The notes under the pieces were generated by a model that worked only from the letters and a program-made list of their open reading frames with translations, was not told the DNA's origin and ran no database searches. The position numbers and the translations under genes are program-made. Shown here piece by piece: positions 8,083 through 17,570 of a DNA stretch of 64,000 nt. Position 1 is the stretch's first letter; each line of letters begins with the position of its first letter. The DNA is taken from the NCBI RefSeq assembly GCF_009796805.1, contig NZ_CP047029.1, positions 4,540,001-4,604,000 on the forward strand, read 5' to 3'. This DNA is from Algibacter sp. L1A34 (GTDB lineage Bacteria; Bacteroidota; Bacteroidia; Flavobacteriales; Flavobacteriaceae).

Positions 8083-8301
8083 AAATCAATCCTCACATTT
8101 CCTTTATTAATATTAGGGATATACTTCTTTGTGCTCTAATGCCAATTATTAAATCTTCATTAATTCTTATCAAATTTTGTATCTATATTTATTATAGCTA
8201 ACCGTTAAATCTAGCTTATTACAAATTCAAAAAGAGCGTTTCAACTTAAAAAATAAAAATAACTAACTCAATACCAACACACTAAACCCCTTTCACGTTT
8301 T

Positions 8302-8318
8302 TTGGCACGCTGTTTGCA
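8302..8318 (+). promoter_or_regulatory. Sigma-54 (-24/-12) promoter
   Basis: TTGGCACGCTGTTTGCA matches the sigma-54 consensus TTGGCACGnnnnTTGCA at every defined position, with the GG and GC dinucleotides exactly 12 bp apart (8304 and 8316). Transcription would begin near 8329, 24 bp before the ATG at 8353. Promoters of this type need RpoN and an ATP-dependent activator, so the gene is probably induced under a specific condition. Confidence 0.85.
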
Positions 8319-8352
8319 AATACCTAACTGTATAACATTAAAACATACAGAT

Positions 8353-9495
8353 ATGAAAAAGTATATATTCTTATTAGCCGGATTGGTCCTTGCAGGATTC
8401 ACCGCTAGTGCAGACACAACAACCGCCAACCAAACAAACGAAGCATCAAATATTAACAGAGGTTACGGCAGCTCTTTCATATTTGTTGAAAACGGAATAG
8501 AATTTTCGATTTTTGCCGATGGTCAATTCGATTTTAATTTACAACGACAAACATCAAACGTAAATGTATCTTTACATTCTAGAAATCTAGATTTAAGTTT
8601 TAACTCTGGATACGATTATAATGCATACGTGCAGTACGATGAGTTTGGTGCAATTATTCAAATAGAAAACACACCTATTTATTACGATTATTACGGTAGA
8701 ATTTCGCAAGCTGGAAACGTAAACATAAACTACAACAACAATGGTTACATATCTAACGTTGGCGGACTATATGTGCACTATGATCGTTATAACAGATATT
8801 CTCACTATACTGGTTTTATAAACGTGTATAACCGTGGTTACATTTACCGTCCATGGCACAATTATTACCGCGCGCCATTAGTTAATTTTCGTGTAGTATT
8901 TAATCGTCCTTACCGTCAACATTATGCTCCAGTGCGTTATGTGTACAACCGTCCGTTTTACAACAACCACCGTCCATCATCAGCTATATATAGTCGTCGT
9001 GGAAACACTGTTGCCAGAAACCGTAATTACGCTACAGTAAATAGAAGTTCTAGAAACGTTACAAAAATTAACCGTAACACACAAACCAGACGTAATGCAA
9101 CAACAAATAACAACCGTCGTTACACAACAACATCACCAAATAGAAACTCTAATGCAAAAAGTACAAACCGTAATTATACACAACGCGATAATAGTCGTGT
9201 AGCAAGAACAACACCGAACAGAACGGTTACTAAAACAACAACTACTAGATCTACAAGACCTAGTGCGAACAGCACAAATACTAGAAATGTAAGCCGTGCG
9301 AAAATAAATACGGTTTCTAAAAATCCAAAAACATCTAACGCACGTACATATAATAGAAACAGCAATAATACTAGAAGCACGAAACGTGTAGCTACCGTTA
9401 CTAAAGCACCAAGAACAAGCAATAGTAAAGCCACACAAAGTAGTCGTAAATCTAGCAACAATACAAGATCGACAACCACACGTAGACGATCGTAA
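8353..9495 (+). CDS. Exported, very basic low-complexity protein under sigma-54 control
   Basis: A 380-residue protein of unknown function. It starts at the ATG at 8353 (MKKYIFLLAGLVLAGFTASA, a clear signal peptide); the frame is open further upstream but that part overlaps the sigma-54 promoter. Residues ~25-150 are beta-like and Tyr/Asn-rich (YYDYYGR, YNNNGY, YDRYNRYSHYTG), similar in style to small exported flavobacterial proteins; residues ~155-380 are a disordered tail of Arg, Asn, Thr and Ser, highly positive, with almost no acidic residue. Such a tail could bind envelope polysaccharide, extracellular DNA or cell-wall polymers; this is a guess from composition. Monocistronic, with its own terminator. 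Confidence 0.85.
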   Translation: MKKYIFLLAGLVLAGFTASADTTTANQTNEASNINRGYGSSFIFVENGIEFSIFADGQFDFNLQRQTSNVNVSLHSRNLDLSFNSGYDYNAYVQYDEFGAIIQIENTPIYYDYYGRISQAGNVNINYNNNGYISNVGGLYVHYDRYNRYSHYTGFINVYNRGYIYRPWHNYYRAPLVNFRVVFNRPYRQHYAPVRYVYNRPFYNNHRPSSAIYSRRGNTVARNRNYATVNRSSRNVTKINRNTQTRRNATTNNNRRYTTTSPNRNSNAKSTNRNYTQRDNSRVARTTPNRTVTKTTTTRSTRPSANSTNTRNVSRAKINTVSKNPKTSNARTYNRNSNNTRSTKRVATVTKAPRTSNSKATQSSRKSSNNTRSTTTRRRS

Positions 9496-9514
9496 AAATT
9501 TTGGTTGGTTAGTA

Positions 9515-9566
9515 CGAAAAATCCCTGTGAACCGTTTGCTTCAAAGCAACATCACGGGGTTTTTCA
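9515..9566 (+). terminator. Intrinsic terminator of the basic exported protein gene
   Basis: Outer stem aaaaatccc-gtga / tcac-ggggttttt with an inner hairpin (ttgcttcaaagcaa), followed by a T-run. Confidence 0.75.
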
Positions 9567-9584
9567 TTTTTAATAGTTTGAGCG

Positions 9585-9741
9585 TTACCACAAGGGTCGG
9601 GCTTTACACTATATCTTTTTTTAGCTCGGGGTCCTTTAAGCAAATTTAGCACTCCAATTAAAACATAAGCAAAACCGATACTATTTTCTTAATTATCAAA
9701 AAAAAGGATGCCGTTGCAATCCCTAACGCGAGTTACGGCTG
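9585..9741 (-). repeat. Flavobacterial structured intergenic repeat, copy B
   Basis: On the minus strand it reads gttagggattgcaacggcat then cctttttttt, a variable middle, and aaaaaagatatagtgtaaag then cccgacccttgtggtaacgct. It shares both ends with copy A (4196-4373) but has an unrelated middle. It fills the space between the convergent basic-protein gene and sbcC, in the same orientation as sbcCD and downstream of it. Confidence 0.75.
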
Positions 9742-9762
9742 TGGCAATACATTTTAGAAAAA

Positions 9763-12700
9763 TCACATTATATCCACCACACTCACTCCATTATTCTTTT
9801 TAGTAATTTGAATTTGGGTAGAAATACGCTCTTTTAAATTTTCAACGTGAGATATTATACCAATCATTTTACCTTGCGATTGCAAAGTTTCTAAAGTAGA
9901 AATAACCGTTTCTAAAGTATTTTTATCCAAGGTTCCGAAACCTTCATCAATAAACAACGAATCGATTTTTACATTTTTACTAGCCAAATCAGACAAACCA
10001 AGAGCCAAAGCCAAACTAATAATAAACTTCTCACCTCCACTAGATGTGTCTATCAACCTGGCCTGATCGGTTTGGTAATGGTCTATTAAATTAAAATTAA
10101 GTTCCTCTTTAGGTTTATAAGCCTCTTCCATTTTTAAAGAATAGCGCTTATTTAATTTAAACAAATGCACATTGGCTAAATCTAGTAAGTGCTTTAAAGT
10201 TAAGCGTTGCACATATACGTTAAAGGCATCTTTAGAATTCCCTATAATTTTAAACAGCTCCCTCCAAACATTGCAAACCGTTTCTTGAGCATCTATTTTT
10301 TTATAGATTTCTTTATTTCGATCTCTAATTTCCTTATCCTTTTTAAAGGCTTGTATAATCTCACCTTTTTCCGATAACAGTGTTTTATTTGCCTTATTCA
10401 AATCTTCTAAAGCCAATTTACACTCGGCCTCAGTAATTTCAAATGTTTTAAATTTTTCTAAATCTACTTTAGCTTTTTCGTTAGATTCTCTGTAAGCTTT
10501 TAAACGAAGTTGTTTTTCTTTTATGGCTTCTTTATTTTTTGTAAACCGCACCAAATCGGCATCTAGAAGTATTGCTTTCTGTACCAATTCTCTTGTATCA
10601 AAATCGCTAACTTTTAATTGAGTATCAAAAATAGAATTTAACGTGTCTAGCTTTTCTTTTAAAACTAATACCTCCTTATTCGTTTCTATTTTTAAAGCTT
10701 CTTTTTTGTTTTGTAAATCTAAAAACTCCTGGCGTTTCTGTTTACTGAACTCTACCTTTTTAGACAAAGCCATTCGTTCTGTTTGTAAAAGTTCTCGCTT
10801 CTGTTCTACAGAAATAGCAATAGGTAAAATAGCTTCACGCTGTTTTTTTAATTGTTCTATTTTAACAATAGATACTGTAATCGTTTTAGAACAAACTTCT
10901 TCTGCTTTAAGTTGTATTTCTAACTTCTCCTTATTATTTTCTAACTTAGTGTTTACAACCGATATACTCGATTTTAATAAGTCTAAATTCTTCTCTTTTT
11001 TATTAAAATCCGCAATTAAAATTTTAAGACTTTCAATAAACTCACTACTCTTTTCAATTGAAGGAAATTGGTAATTAAATTTAGATAGTTTTTCTTTTAA
11101 AGCAATCTCTAAATTATTACAGATTTCTTTTAAATTAACAATTAGTTTTTGCTTTTCTGCAATATCCTTATTGCTATTTTTATTCTTTTCAACAAGCGTA
11201 GCTACACCATTTTTAATCTTATTAAACCTCTCACTTTGTATTTTAAAAGTATCGTTTAATTTATTGCTATCCTTTTGTAATTGTTGAGCTACTTTTAACT
11301 TTTTATCTAATAATAAAATATCCTGCGTTATTTGTTTAACCTCAATTTCAATTTGAGCGGTATTCGATAACTCACAATCTATATTTAATTGTTTCGTCTT
11401 TAATTTTAATGCTTTTACTTCATCATTAATTAAACCATGACGTTGCGTTAATCCATCGATGGTTGTGTTCGCTACAACTTCTTTTTTCTCTAATTCGTTT
11501 TTTGAAACAATTAAGGCTTGGAGCTTTTCTTTGCGTTTATTAAGTTCTAATTCAGATTTTGAAACACCTACCGAAACCAAATTCTCGGTAAACGGATGCT
11601 CTAATGAACCACACAAACCACAAGGTGTTCCTTCAGTTAAACTCTGACGATCACCTTCATACTTAGAAATACTTTTCTCTAAGTTTAAAATTTTATCTGC
11701 ATCTGCAACCGACTTTTCTTGAGCTTCAATTTGTTGATTAACCGCTTGTATTTCCTTTTTACTAACCTCTAATGCCTTTGCAAGCGCTTTTTGTTTAGTT
11801 AATAAATCGGTTTGTTCTTTTTCAACTTTAAGTATTTGCTCAGAAAGGGTTTTAAACTGTTTCCAGTTTGTTTCTTTAGTAGCTAATTTGGTTTTAGTCG
11901 CTAGTAAATCGGTTAAATTATTTTTAGATAATTTTAAAGTGATCTCAGCTAATAATTTTTCTGTTTTTTCAATTTCGTCAGTTTCAACTTTCAGTAATTT
12001 ATTGCCCTCTTTTAAGCGCGCTTCTGTTTTTTCTACCTCTTCTTTTTTTACAGAAACAAAATCTTGAGCTTCTTTTAAACTTTCTTTTTTAGCTTTTAAA
12101 GCAGTTAATTCACTTGCCCAATTGGATATTTGTAAATCAACATCCTTCAATAATTTATGCTCAAAAATAAAGCTTTGATCTATTTTTATTTTAGCTTCAG
12201 TATCCGCTAAATCTTTATTCAATTTGGTTTGCTCTTCTCTTAAAAGCTTAATTTGTTTGGCTAACGCTTCTAATTCTAAAATTGATTTTTGCTTATTTTC
12301 AGCTTCATTTTTAAGTTTACCATCTAAGCTATTTATAGCATCAAATTTTGGTAACCAATCCGCAAACGTTTTGTCTGCCACATTTAGCAAATCCGTTTCT
12401 TTTTGAGTTTGTGAACTTAATTTTTCAATCTCTGGTTTTAAGGTTTTAAGTTCAGACTCTAAACGTTCTAATTGTTTAGATTTATCAACAGACTCTTGCT
12501 CTGTTCTATTTAAATTCTGAAGTAACTCTTTAAAAGGTGCTGCCTTTTCATTTAAATCTAACTGTTCTAATTCTTGTTTATGCTTTTCAACAAATAAATT
12601 TACCTCCTTAGATTCTATTTCTAACTTTTCCGATTCATCAAGTATTTTCTGGAATTTCACATACCATTCTACAATACTTTGAGTGGTTTTTATCTCCTTT

Positions 12701-13416
12701 TCAATCTTTAAAATTTCGGTATCGAGTGCTTTATCTTTTTGAGTTAACTCAACCTTAGCTTCTTCTGATAAAACATCATCAGAATTAATTCTAGACTGAA
12801 TATCTTTAAGCGCATTTTCTTCTTTAGCTTTTCGTTCTTGAATGCTCTGCCCTATCTTTTTATAAATTTCTTCGCCTGTAATTTGTTCTAGCAGCTTCCC
12901 TTTCTCCGGGCCTTTAGCTGTTAAAAATGAAGCGAATTCACCTTGAGCCAACATTACAGAACGTAAAAACTGATTGTAATCTAATTGAGTTACTCGAACC
13001 ACTTCTGATATTAAACTCCGTTTCTGACTCGCCAAAATAGCGCCTGTTGTTAAGTTCTTTAAACTAACTTCTTCCTTCGGATTCTTATACTTTTTACCAG
13101 ATTTATCGGCAACCTTCATACCCCAAAAGGCATCGTAAATTACATTATCGTTTTCAAAAGTAATTCTACTAAAAGCATCATGAGCCCCATGACTCACTAC
13201 ATTTATTAATGATCCTTTTGTTCCATTAAACCTTGGTACATTGTGATATAGCGCAATAGTTACAGCATCTAAAATAGTTGTTTTACCCGCTCCAGTAGAA
13301 CCAGTAATCGCGTATAGACCAACATCTTTAAACTGTTCACTTTCAAAATCTATTACTATAGAAGAATCAGATTTTAAAGAATTTATATTTTGTAATTCAA
13401 TTTTTAAAATTTTCAT
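9763..13416 (-). CDS. sbcC: SbcC, exonuclease subunit (SMC-like ATPase)
   Basis: ATPase subunit of the SbcCD (bacterial Mre11-Rad50) nuclease, which opens hairpins and protein-blocked DNA ends. 1217 residues: Walker A GSTGAGKTT near residue 40, a long first coiled coil, a zinc hook CGLC near residue 597, a second coiled coil, then the ABC signature SSGGEKFIISLALALG and Walker B LFIDEGFGTLD. The order and length match SbcC. It follows sbcD by 12 bp and is surely translated from the same message. The hook is intact, so dimer bridging through zinc is expected. Confidence 0.95.
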   Translation of the reverse strand: MKILKIELQNINSLKSDSSIVIDFESEQFKDVGLYAITGSTGAGKTTILDAVTIALYHNVPRFNGTKGSLINVVSHGAHDAFSRITFENDNVIYDAFWGMKVADKSGKKYKNPKEEVSLKNLTTGAILASQKRSLISEVVRVTQLDYNQFLRSVMLAQGEFASFLTAKGPEKGKLLEQITGEEIYKKIGQSIQERKAKEENALKDIQSRINSDDVLSEEAKVELTQKDKALDTEILKIEKEIKTTQSIVEWYVKFQKILDESEKLEIESKEVNLFVEKHKQELEQLDLNEKAAPFKELLQNLNRTEQESVDKSKQLERLESELKTLKPEIEKLSSQTQKETDLLNVADKTFADWLPKFDAINSLDGKLKNEAENKQKSILELEALAKQIKLLREEQTKLNKDLADTEAKIKIDQSFIFEHKLLKDVDLQISNWASELTALKAKKESLKEAQDFVSVKKEEVEKTEARLKEGNKLLKVETDEIEKTEKLLAEITLKLSKNNLTDLLATKTKLATKETNWKQFKTLSEQILKVEKEQTDLLTKQKALAKALEVSKKEIQAVNQQIEAQEKSVADADKILNLEKSISKYEGDRQSLTEGTPCGLCGSLEHPFTENLVSVGVSKSELELNKRKEKLQALIVSKNELEKKEVVANTTIDGLTQRHGLINDEVKALKLKTKQLNIDCELSNTAQIEIEVKQITQDILLLDKKLKVAQQLQKDSNKLNDTFKIQSERFNKIKNGVATLVEKNKNSNKDIAEKQKLIVNLKEICNNLEIALKEKLSKFNYQFPSIEKSSEFIESLKILIADFNKKEKNLDLLKSSISVVNTKLENNKEKLEIQLKAEEVCSKTITVSIVKIEQLKKQREAILPIAISVEQKRELLQTERMALSKKVEFSKQKRQEFLDLQNKKEALKIETNKEVLVLKEKLDTLNSIFDTQLKVSDFDTRELVQKAILLDADLVRFTKNKEAIKEKQLRLKAYRESNEKAKVDLEKFKTFEITEAECKLALEDLNKANKTLLSEKGEIIQAFKKDKEIRDRNKEIYKKIDAQETVCNVWRELFKIIGNSKDAFNVYVQRLTLKHLLDLANVHLFKLNKRYSLKMEEAYKPKEELNFNLIDHYQTDQARLIDTSSGGEKFIISLALALGLSDLASKNVKIDSLFIDEGFGTLDKNTLETVISTLETLQSQGKMIGIISHVENLKERISTQIQITKKNNGVSVVDIM

Positions 13417-13428
13417 ATCTGTCTGCTC

Positions 13429-14631
13429 TTACTGATTTTTAACGGCGTGTAAAATTTCATTAAAAGCATCTTCTACTTCAGGCCTACTTTCTAAATCGAA
13501 ACCAATTTCTTTACATTTCAACTTGAAAACTTCAGTTGGTAATAATTCTTTAATCGATTTTGTTTCTTCTAACAACTCCTCTATTCCTTTTTGTTTTCGT
13601 AGATTTTTTAGAGCTGTTTTTAATATTTCAAAAGGATATTTTTCGGCGGCTTTATTTAGATCTTCAGTATTAACAGTATGTGTTTCATTTAATACAATTT
13701 CTACCCAAGGTGTTAATTCATAAGTATTAGAAGTAATACTTGGAAACGCATCAATACATTCAGATATGCTACCTGTTAGCTTATAAAACTCCCTAAAACG
13801 TGGAACTATAGCATCTTTAATGGTACTGATTTTATTGCCTTCAACAGTTAAAATAACAATCTTTTTATCATAATTAATTTCACTGAAACTTAAAATATTT
13901 GGAGATCCAGAATAGCGTACTTTATCATTCCCACCAATAATTTGGGGTCTGTGTAAGTGTCCTAAAGCTATATAATCGAAATAAACGGGGAAATCCTGAG
14001 CACCTATATGGCCAAGTGTTCCTACGTAAATATTTTGCTCACTATCCGAAACCGAGCCTCCTGTTGCAAATAAATGCCCCATAGCTATAACAGGAGCATT
14101 ACTCATATTTATCAATTTACATTGCTCGGCAGATGCCTTATAATGATTAATTAGTGCTGTTTTGTATTTATCGGTGAGCTCATCGAAAGATTCTCCTGCA
14201 ACGGCACGCCTAATATCACCATCACGTAAATAAGGAACGGCTCCTATAATTACTTTTTCACCATTAACATCAACTTCAAAAACCTCATCTTCAATATTTT
14301 CCGTAGCTTTTCCTACTACTTTTATTGCCAAAGCATTTAATATATGTTTGGGTGCATTTAAAGTACCTGCCGAGTCGTGATTTCCGCCAGTAATAATTAT
14401 TGATTTGCAACTTGTCGTTTTTAACTTCACTAAAAAACTATAGTACATTTCTAAACTCTGGTTGGATGGTGAACCTGTATCGAAAACATCTCCAGAAATT
14501 AAAAGTACATCTATATTTTGTTCAATGATGTACGCTTCAATCCAACTTAAAAACAAAGTTTGTTCGGCAACTTGAGATTGTTCATGCAATCTATGTCCTA
14601 AATGCCAATCGGCTGTGTGAAGTATTTTCAA
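13429..14631 (-). CDS. sbcD: SbcD, exonuclease subunit (Mre11-like nuclease)
   Basis: Calcineurin-like phosphoesterase of the Mre11/SbcD family, 400 residues, the manganese-dependent nuclease of the SbcCD complex. Metal-site motifs appear in order: HTADWHLGH (residues 5-13), LISGDVFDTG, TGGNHDS, and ALGHLHRPQ. The C-terminal capping region follows. It is upstream of sbcC by 12 bp. No promoter with both boxes is seen in the 104-bp gap to the flippase gene behind it. Confidence 0.95.
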   Translation of the reverse strand: MKILHTADWHLGHRLHEQSQVAEQTLFLSWIEAYIIEQNIDVLLISGDVFDTGSPSNQSLEMYYSFLVKLKTTSCKSIIITGGNHDSAGTLNAPKHILNALAIKVVGKATENIEDEVFEVDVNGEKVIIGAVPYLRDGDIRRAVAGESFDELTDKYKTALINHYKASAEQCKLINMSNAPVIAMGHLFATGGSVSDSEQNIYVGTLGHIGAQDFPVYFDYIALGHLHRPQIIGGNDKVRYSGSPNILSFSEINYDKKIVILTVEGNKISTIKDAIVPRFREFYKLTGSISECIDAFPSITSNTYELTPWVEIVLNETHTVNTEDLNKAAEKYPFEILKTALKNLRKQKGIEELLEETKSIKELLPTEVFKLKCKEIGFDLESRPEVEDAFNEILHAVKNQ

Positions 14632-14735
14632 ATGATTTATATTTTTAGCGTATTCAAAATACTATGATATAAATAATTTCATACCATCGTTATTCAACGA
14701 ATTTAGAGAAATAAAAGCTCAAAATCAAGTTTATT

Positions 14736-16190
14736 CTAAACCTTCAAATACTTTTGAAGTAACTTAGAAATATCTTCAGAAAATTTAAATTTAAAAACAA
14801 CAAAGCCATAAAGAACAGCTATTAAAATGGACTTTAATGCAATGTTTAAAATAGGATGAAATGGAAAATCCCAGAAATAAAATATTAAAGTACAAGCACC
14901 TATAAACAATCCAATTTGAAGTGTTTTAGCAGAAAATGGTGAGATTTTAAATTTCTTATAAACAAAATATAATTTAATCGAATTGTATAAAAACACAGCT
15001 AAAAATGTAGCTAATCCTGCTCCATTAATTCCAAGAACCGGAATAAACAACATATTAAAAACTACCATAACAATTACCAAAATAACACCTAAAACAAGTA
15101 CCATTCTATAATAATCACTATTAAAAAGAATAGCGTTATTGCTTCCTAAAAGGGAATCGTAAAGTTTTACAACACTAATCATAAAAACCACATAAAGCCC
15201 CTCATTAAATTCCTCTGGAATTATTAGATATAACTGATTAATATTTAAAACTATTAATAAAAAAATGAAACCACCAACAATAAATAGGTTTAACGAACTA
15301 CGTTTATACAAATCTTCTAGAGTATCATAATCGCGTTCATTTAATAACTTAGCCGTCATTGGCATTAATAATTGATGCATAGACCGTTGTGGTACCGCAA
15401 TAACTGCAGTTATAAAAATAGCTACATTATAATACGCAATTTCTTTAATTTGAATATAGTGGCCGAGCATCACTTTATCAACGTCTAAAAGAGAGGTAGC
15501 AATGGCTCCTGCTATAATTATTAATCCAGAATATTTTAAAATCCGGCTTAAATTTTTAATCTTTTTAAAGGTTAATTTTGGAAATTTTAAAGTGAAAGCA
15601 TACACCTTCATAATCAACATTCTAATAAAATAAATAACAGCCAAACCAGCCATAAATTGCTCTAAATCTATATACTTATAATAAAAAGCAAATAGTAATA
15701 ACATGCTACCTACACGATGAAAGACTTCTTTCATAAAGTTACCAAAAACAGTTTGCATTTGCACTTTCGCCCATGAAAAAAACAATTCAAAATAAGCTAG
15801 TGAAATAGCAATAACAACCGTGTGCCATAAATATTTTTTGATTATCGGGTTTTTATTCGCCAATAAATCGCCAATAAAATCATAACCGAAATATGTGAGT
15901 AAAACAATAGGAATAATGACCGCAATAGGCATTAACAACATGAGTGTTAAAAAACTATTTAATGATTCTCGAGTTTTAAAAGTAGTATAAAACTTAACCA
16001 AAGAATTATACGCACCAAAAGACATTAATGGCATAATAACATAGGCTAAAGAAAGCATATAGCCAACCATACCATAGTTATCGTCGCTTAAAATTTTGGT
16101 GTAAAGAAATAAGGTATTTATTGCTCCAATTAAAAACCCCAAATAGGTAGAAACTATATTTTTAAAAGATTGAGAAGCAACTATGCCCAT
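14736..16190 (-). CDS. Polysaccharide flippase (Wzx/MATE-type oligosaccharide transporter)
   Basis: Integral membrane protein of 484 residues with about 14 hydrophobic helices, opening with SQSFKNIVSTYLGFLIGAINTLFLYTKIL, which is typical of the polysaccharide biosynthesis/oligosaccharide flippase family. It would move lipid-linked glycan across the inner membrane. It closes a minus-strand set with a GT4 glycosyltransferase (58 bp upstream) and YfhO (32 bp further), so a role in a cell-surface glycan is likely; the glycan itself is unknown. Confidence 0.85.
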   Translation of the reverse strand: MGIVASQSFKNIVSTYLGFLIGAINTLFLYTKILSDDNYGMVGYMLSLAYVIMPLMSFGAYNSLVKFYTTFKTRESLNSFLTLMLLMPIAVIIPIVLLTYFGYDFIGDLLANKNPIIKKYLWHTVVIAISLAYFELFFSWAKVQMQTVFGNFMKEVFHRVGSMLLLFAFYYKYIDLEQFMAGLAVIYFIRMLIMKVYAFTLKFPKLTFKKIKNLSRILKYSGLIIIAGAIATSLLDVDKVMLGHYIQIKEIAYYNVAIFITAVIAVPQRSMHQLLMPMTAKLLNERDYDTLEDLYKRSSLNLFIVGGFIFLLIVLNINQLYLIIPEEFNEGLYVVFMISVVKLYDSLLGSNNAILFNSDYYRMVLVLGVILVIVMVVFNMLFIPVLGINGAGLATFLAVFLYNSIKLYFVYKKFKISPFSAKTLQIGLFIGACTLIFYFWDFPFHPILNIALKSILIAVLYGFVVFKFKFSEDISKLLQKYLKV

Positions 16191-16248
16191 TATTTTTATA
16201 AAATTTCAATGTTAAAACTATAAATACCGATGTTTATAATATAGATTC

Positions 16249-17538
16249 TCAAGGCTTTTTTAAAACCGAAACTAGTTTAGAAGTTAAGTTTTTTCTACTA
16301 TATTTTTGCAAGCCAATAGCATGCATCTGCAAACTTTTATTTTGATAGCTCTTATAATACGCGAAGATAGTCGATTTTAAGGATTTATAATCTGTGTAAT
16401 AAAAGTAGTTTCCTGTATTGGTTTCTTTAATGATGCTTTCCACATCTGTATCTTTTGGACCTAAAGCCAAAATTGGACGATTAGAAACCATGTATTCAAA
16501 CAATTTACCAGGAATAATACATTTTGTTTCTTCGGAATCAATTTCAACTAATAATAAAACCTGTGAACTTTTTTGATAAGTAATTGATTCTTTATGTGAT
16601 ACATAACCAATATTATTCACGTAATCAGTCAGTCCTTTTTTTTCAATAGACTTTAAAACGGTTTCGCTAACGGCTCCAACAAAATTTAACTGAAAATCTT
16701 TAGAAAACATTTCGTTCTCATTTACTAATTCTGCTAAAACTTGCCATAAAATTTCAGGATTCCGTTTAGACAATAATGACCCAATATGTGCTATTGTGAA
16801 TTTAGTATCTAGTGGTTTAGTTTCAGCCGTTTCATAATCGTAACCATTCGTAATGACTTCAATTGGCTTATCTGTTATGCTTTCAAATTCAGTTTTTGTA
16901 ACCGAACTTGTCACTAAAATATCATCGGCTGTTTTTAAAACCTGTTTTTCTAAAGCTTTATGTTTTAGCTTAGAAGTTTCTGTTAATTTTAATTGCTTGT
17001 GATAACCAATAGTTGTCCATGGATCGCGAAAATCTGCAATCCATTTCACACCACATTTCTCTTTTAGTTGCAGACCTATAAGGTGTAAACTATGCGGTGG
17101 GCCGGTAGTTATTATAGTCGAAATATTTTCTTTTTCAATATAATCTAAAAGATAGGCTACGGATGGTTTTACCCAACTTTTACGAGCATCGGGAATAAAG
17201 AAGTTTCCACGAATATAAAGCATCGATTTTTCAATAAAACTTTGAGTTTTTTGTTCTGGAATAATACCTTTACTAATGGTATTAGATGATTTTTTTGAAA
17301 ATAAACTCGCCAATTTATACGGTTCGTTTATAGGCTGTTTTAAAATAGTAATGTCTTTTGAAACTTCCGGAATTAAGCTCTCATCAACTAAAGGATAATT
17401 TGGGTTTTCTGGAATATAAACAATAGGCTCAACATCAAATTCTGGCAAGTATTTTACAAACTTTAACCAACGTTGCACTCCTGGCCCACCTGCTGGCGGC
17501 CAATAATACGTTATAATGAGTACTTTTAATTTCTTCAT
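16249..17538 (-). CDS. Family 4 glycosyltransferase
   Basis: Cytoplasmic GT-B glycosyltransferase of 429 residues. The N-terminal domain has YYWPPAGGPGVQRWLKFVKYL, the donor domain has IAHIGSLLSKRNPEIL and the C-terminal EX7E-type region around PGKLFEYMVSNRPILALGP. It probably adds a sugar to a lipid-linked or protein-linked glycan. It sits between a flippase gene (downstream) and yfhO-like (upstream) with short gaps, forming one transcription unit. Sugar donor and acceptor cannot be read from the sequence. Confidence 0.88.
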   Translation of the reverse strand: MKKLKVLIITYYWPPAGGPGVQRWLKFVKYLPEFDVEPIVYIPENPNYPLVDESLIPEVSKDITILKQPINEPYKLASLFSKKSSNTISKGIIPEQKTQSFIEKSMLYIRGNFFIPDARKSWVKPSVAYLLDYIEKENISTIITTGPPHSLHLIGLQLKEKCGVKWIADFRDPWTTIGYHKQLKLTETSKLKHKALEKQVLKTADDILVTSSVTKTEFESITDKPIEVITNGYDYETAETKPLDTKFTIAHIGSLLSKRNPEILWQVLAELVNENEMFSKDFQLNFVGAVSETVLKSIEKKGLTDYVNNIGYVSHKESITYQKSSQVLLLVEIDSEETKCIIPGKLFEYMVSNRPILALGPKDTDVESIIKETNTGNYFYYTDYKSLKSTIFAYYKSYQNKSLQMHAIGLQKYSRKNLTSKLVSVLKKP

Positions 17539-17570
17539 TTTTTAGAGTTCCACATAAACGAAAATAAAAA

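Noticed and set aside
8302-8352. Upstream extension of the basic protein gene (17 extra codons)
   Set aside because: It overlaps the sigma-54 promoter and precedes the signal peptide, so it cannot be translated from that promoter.
9133-9479. Two antisense frames over the basic protein gene, rich in Cys/Ser or Leu/Val
   Set aside because: They are mirror images of the Arg/Asn/Thr-rich codons of the real gene and have no start context.
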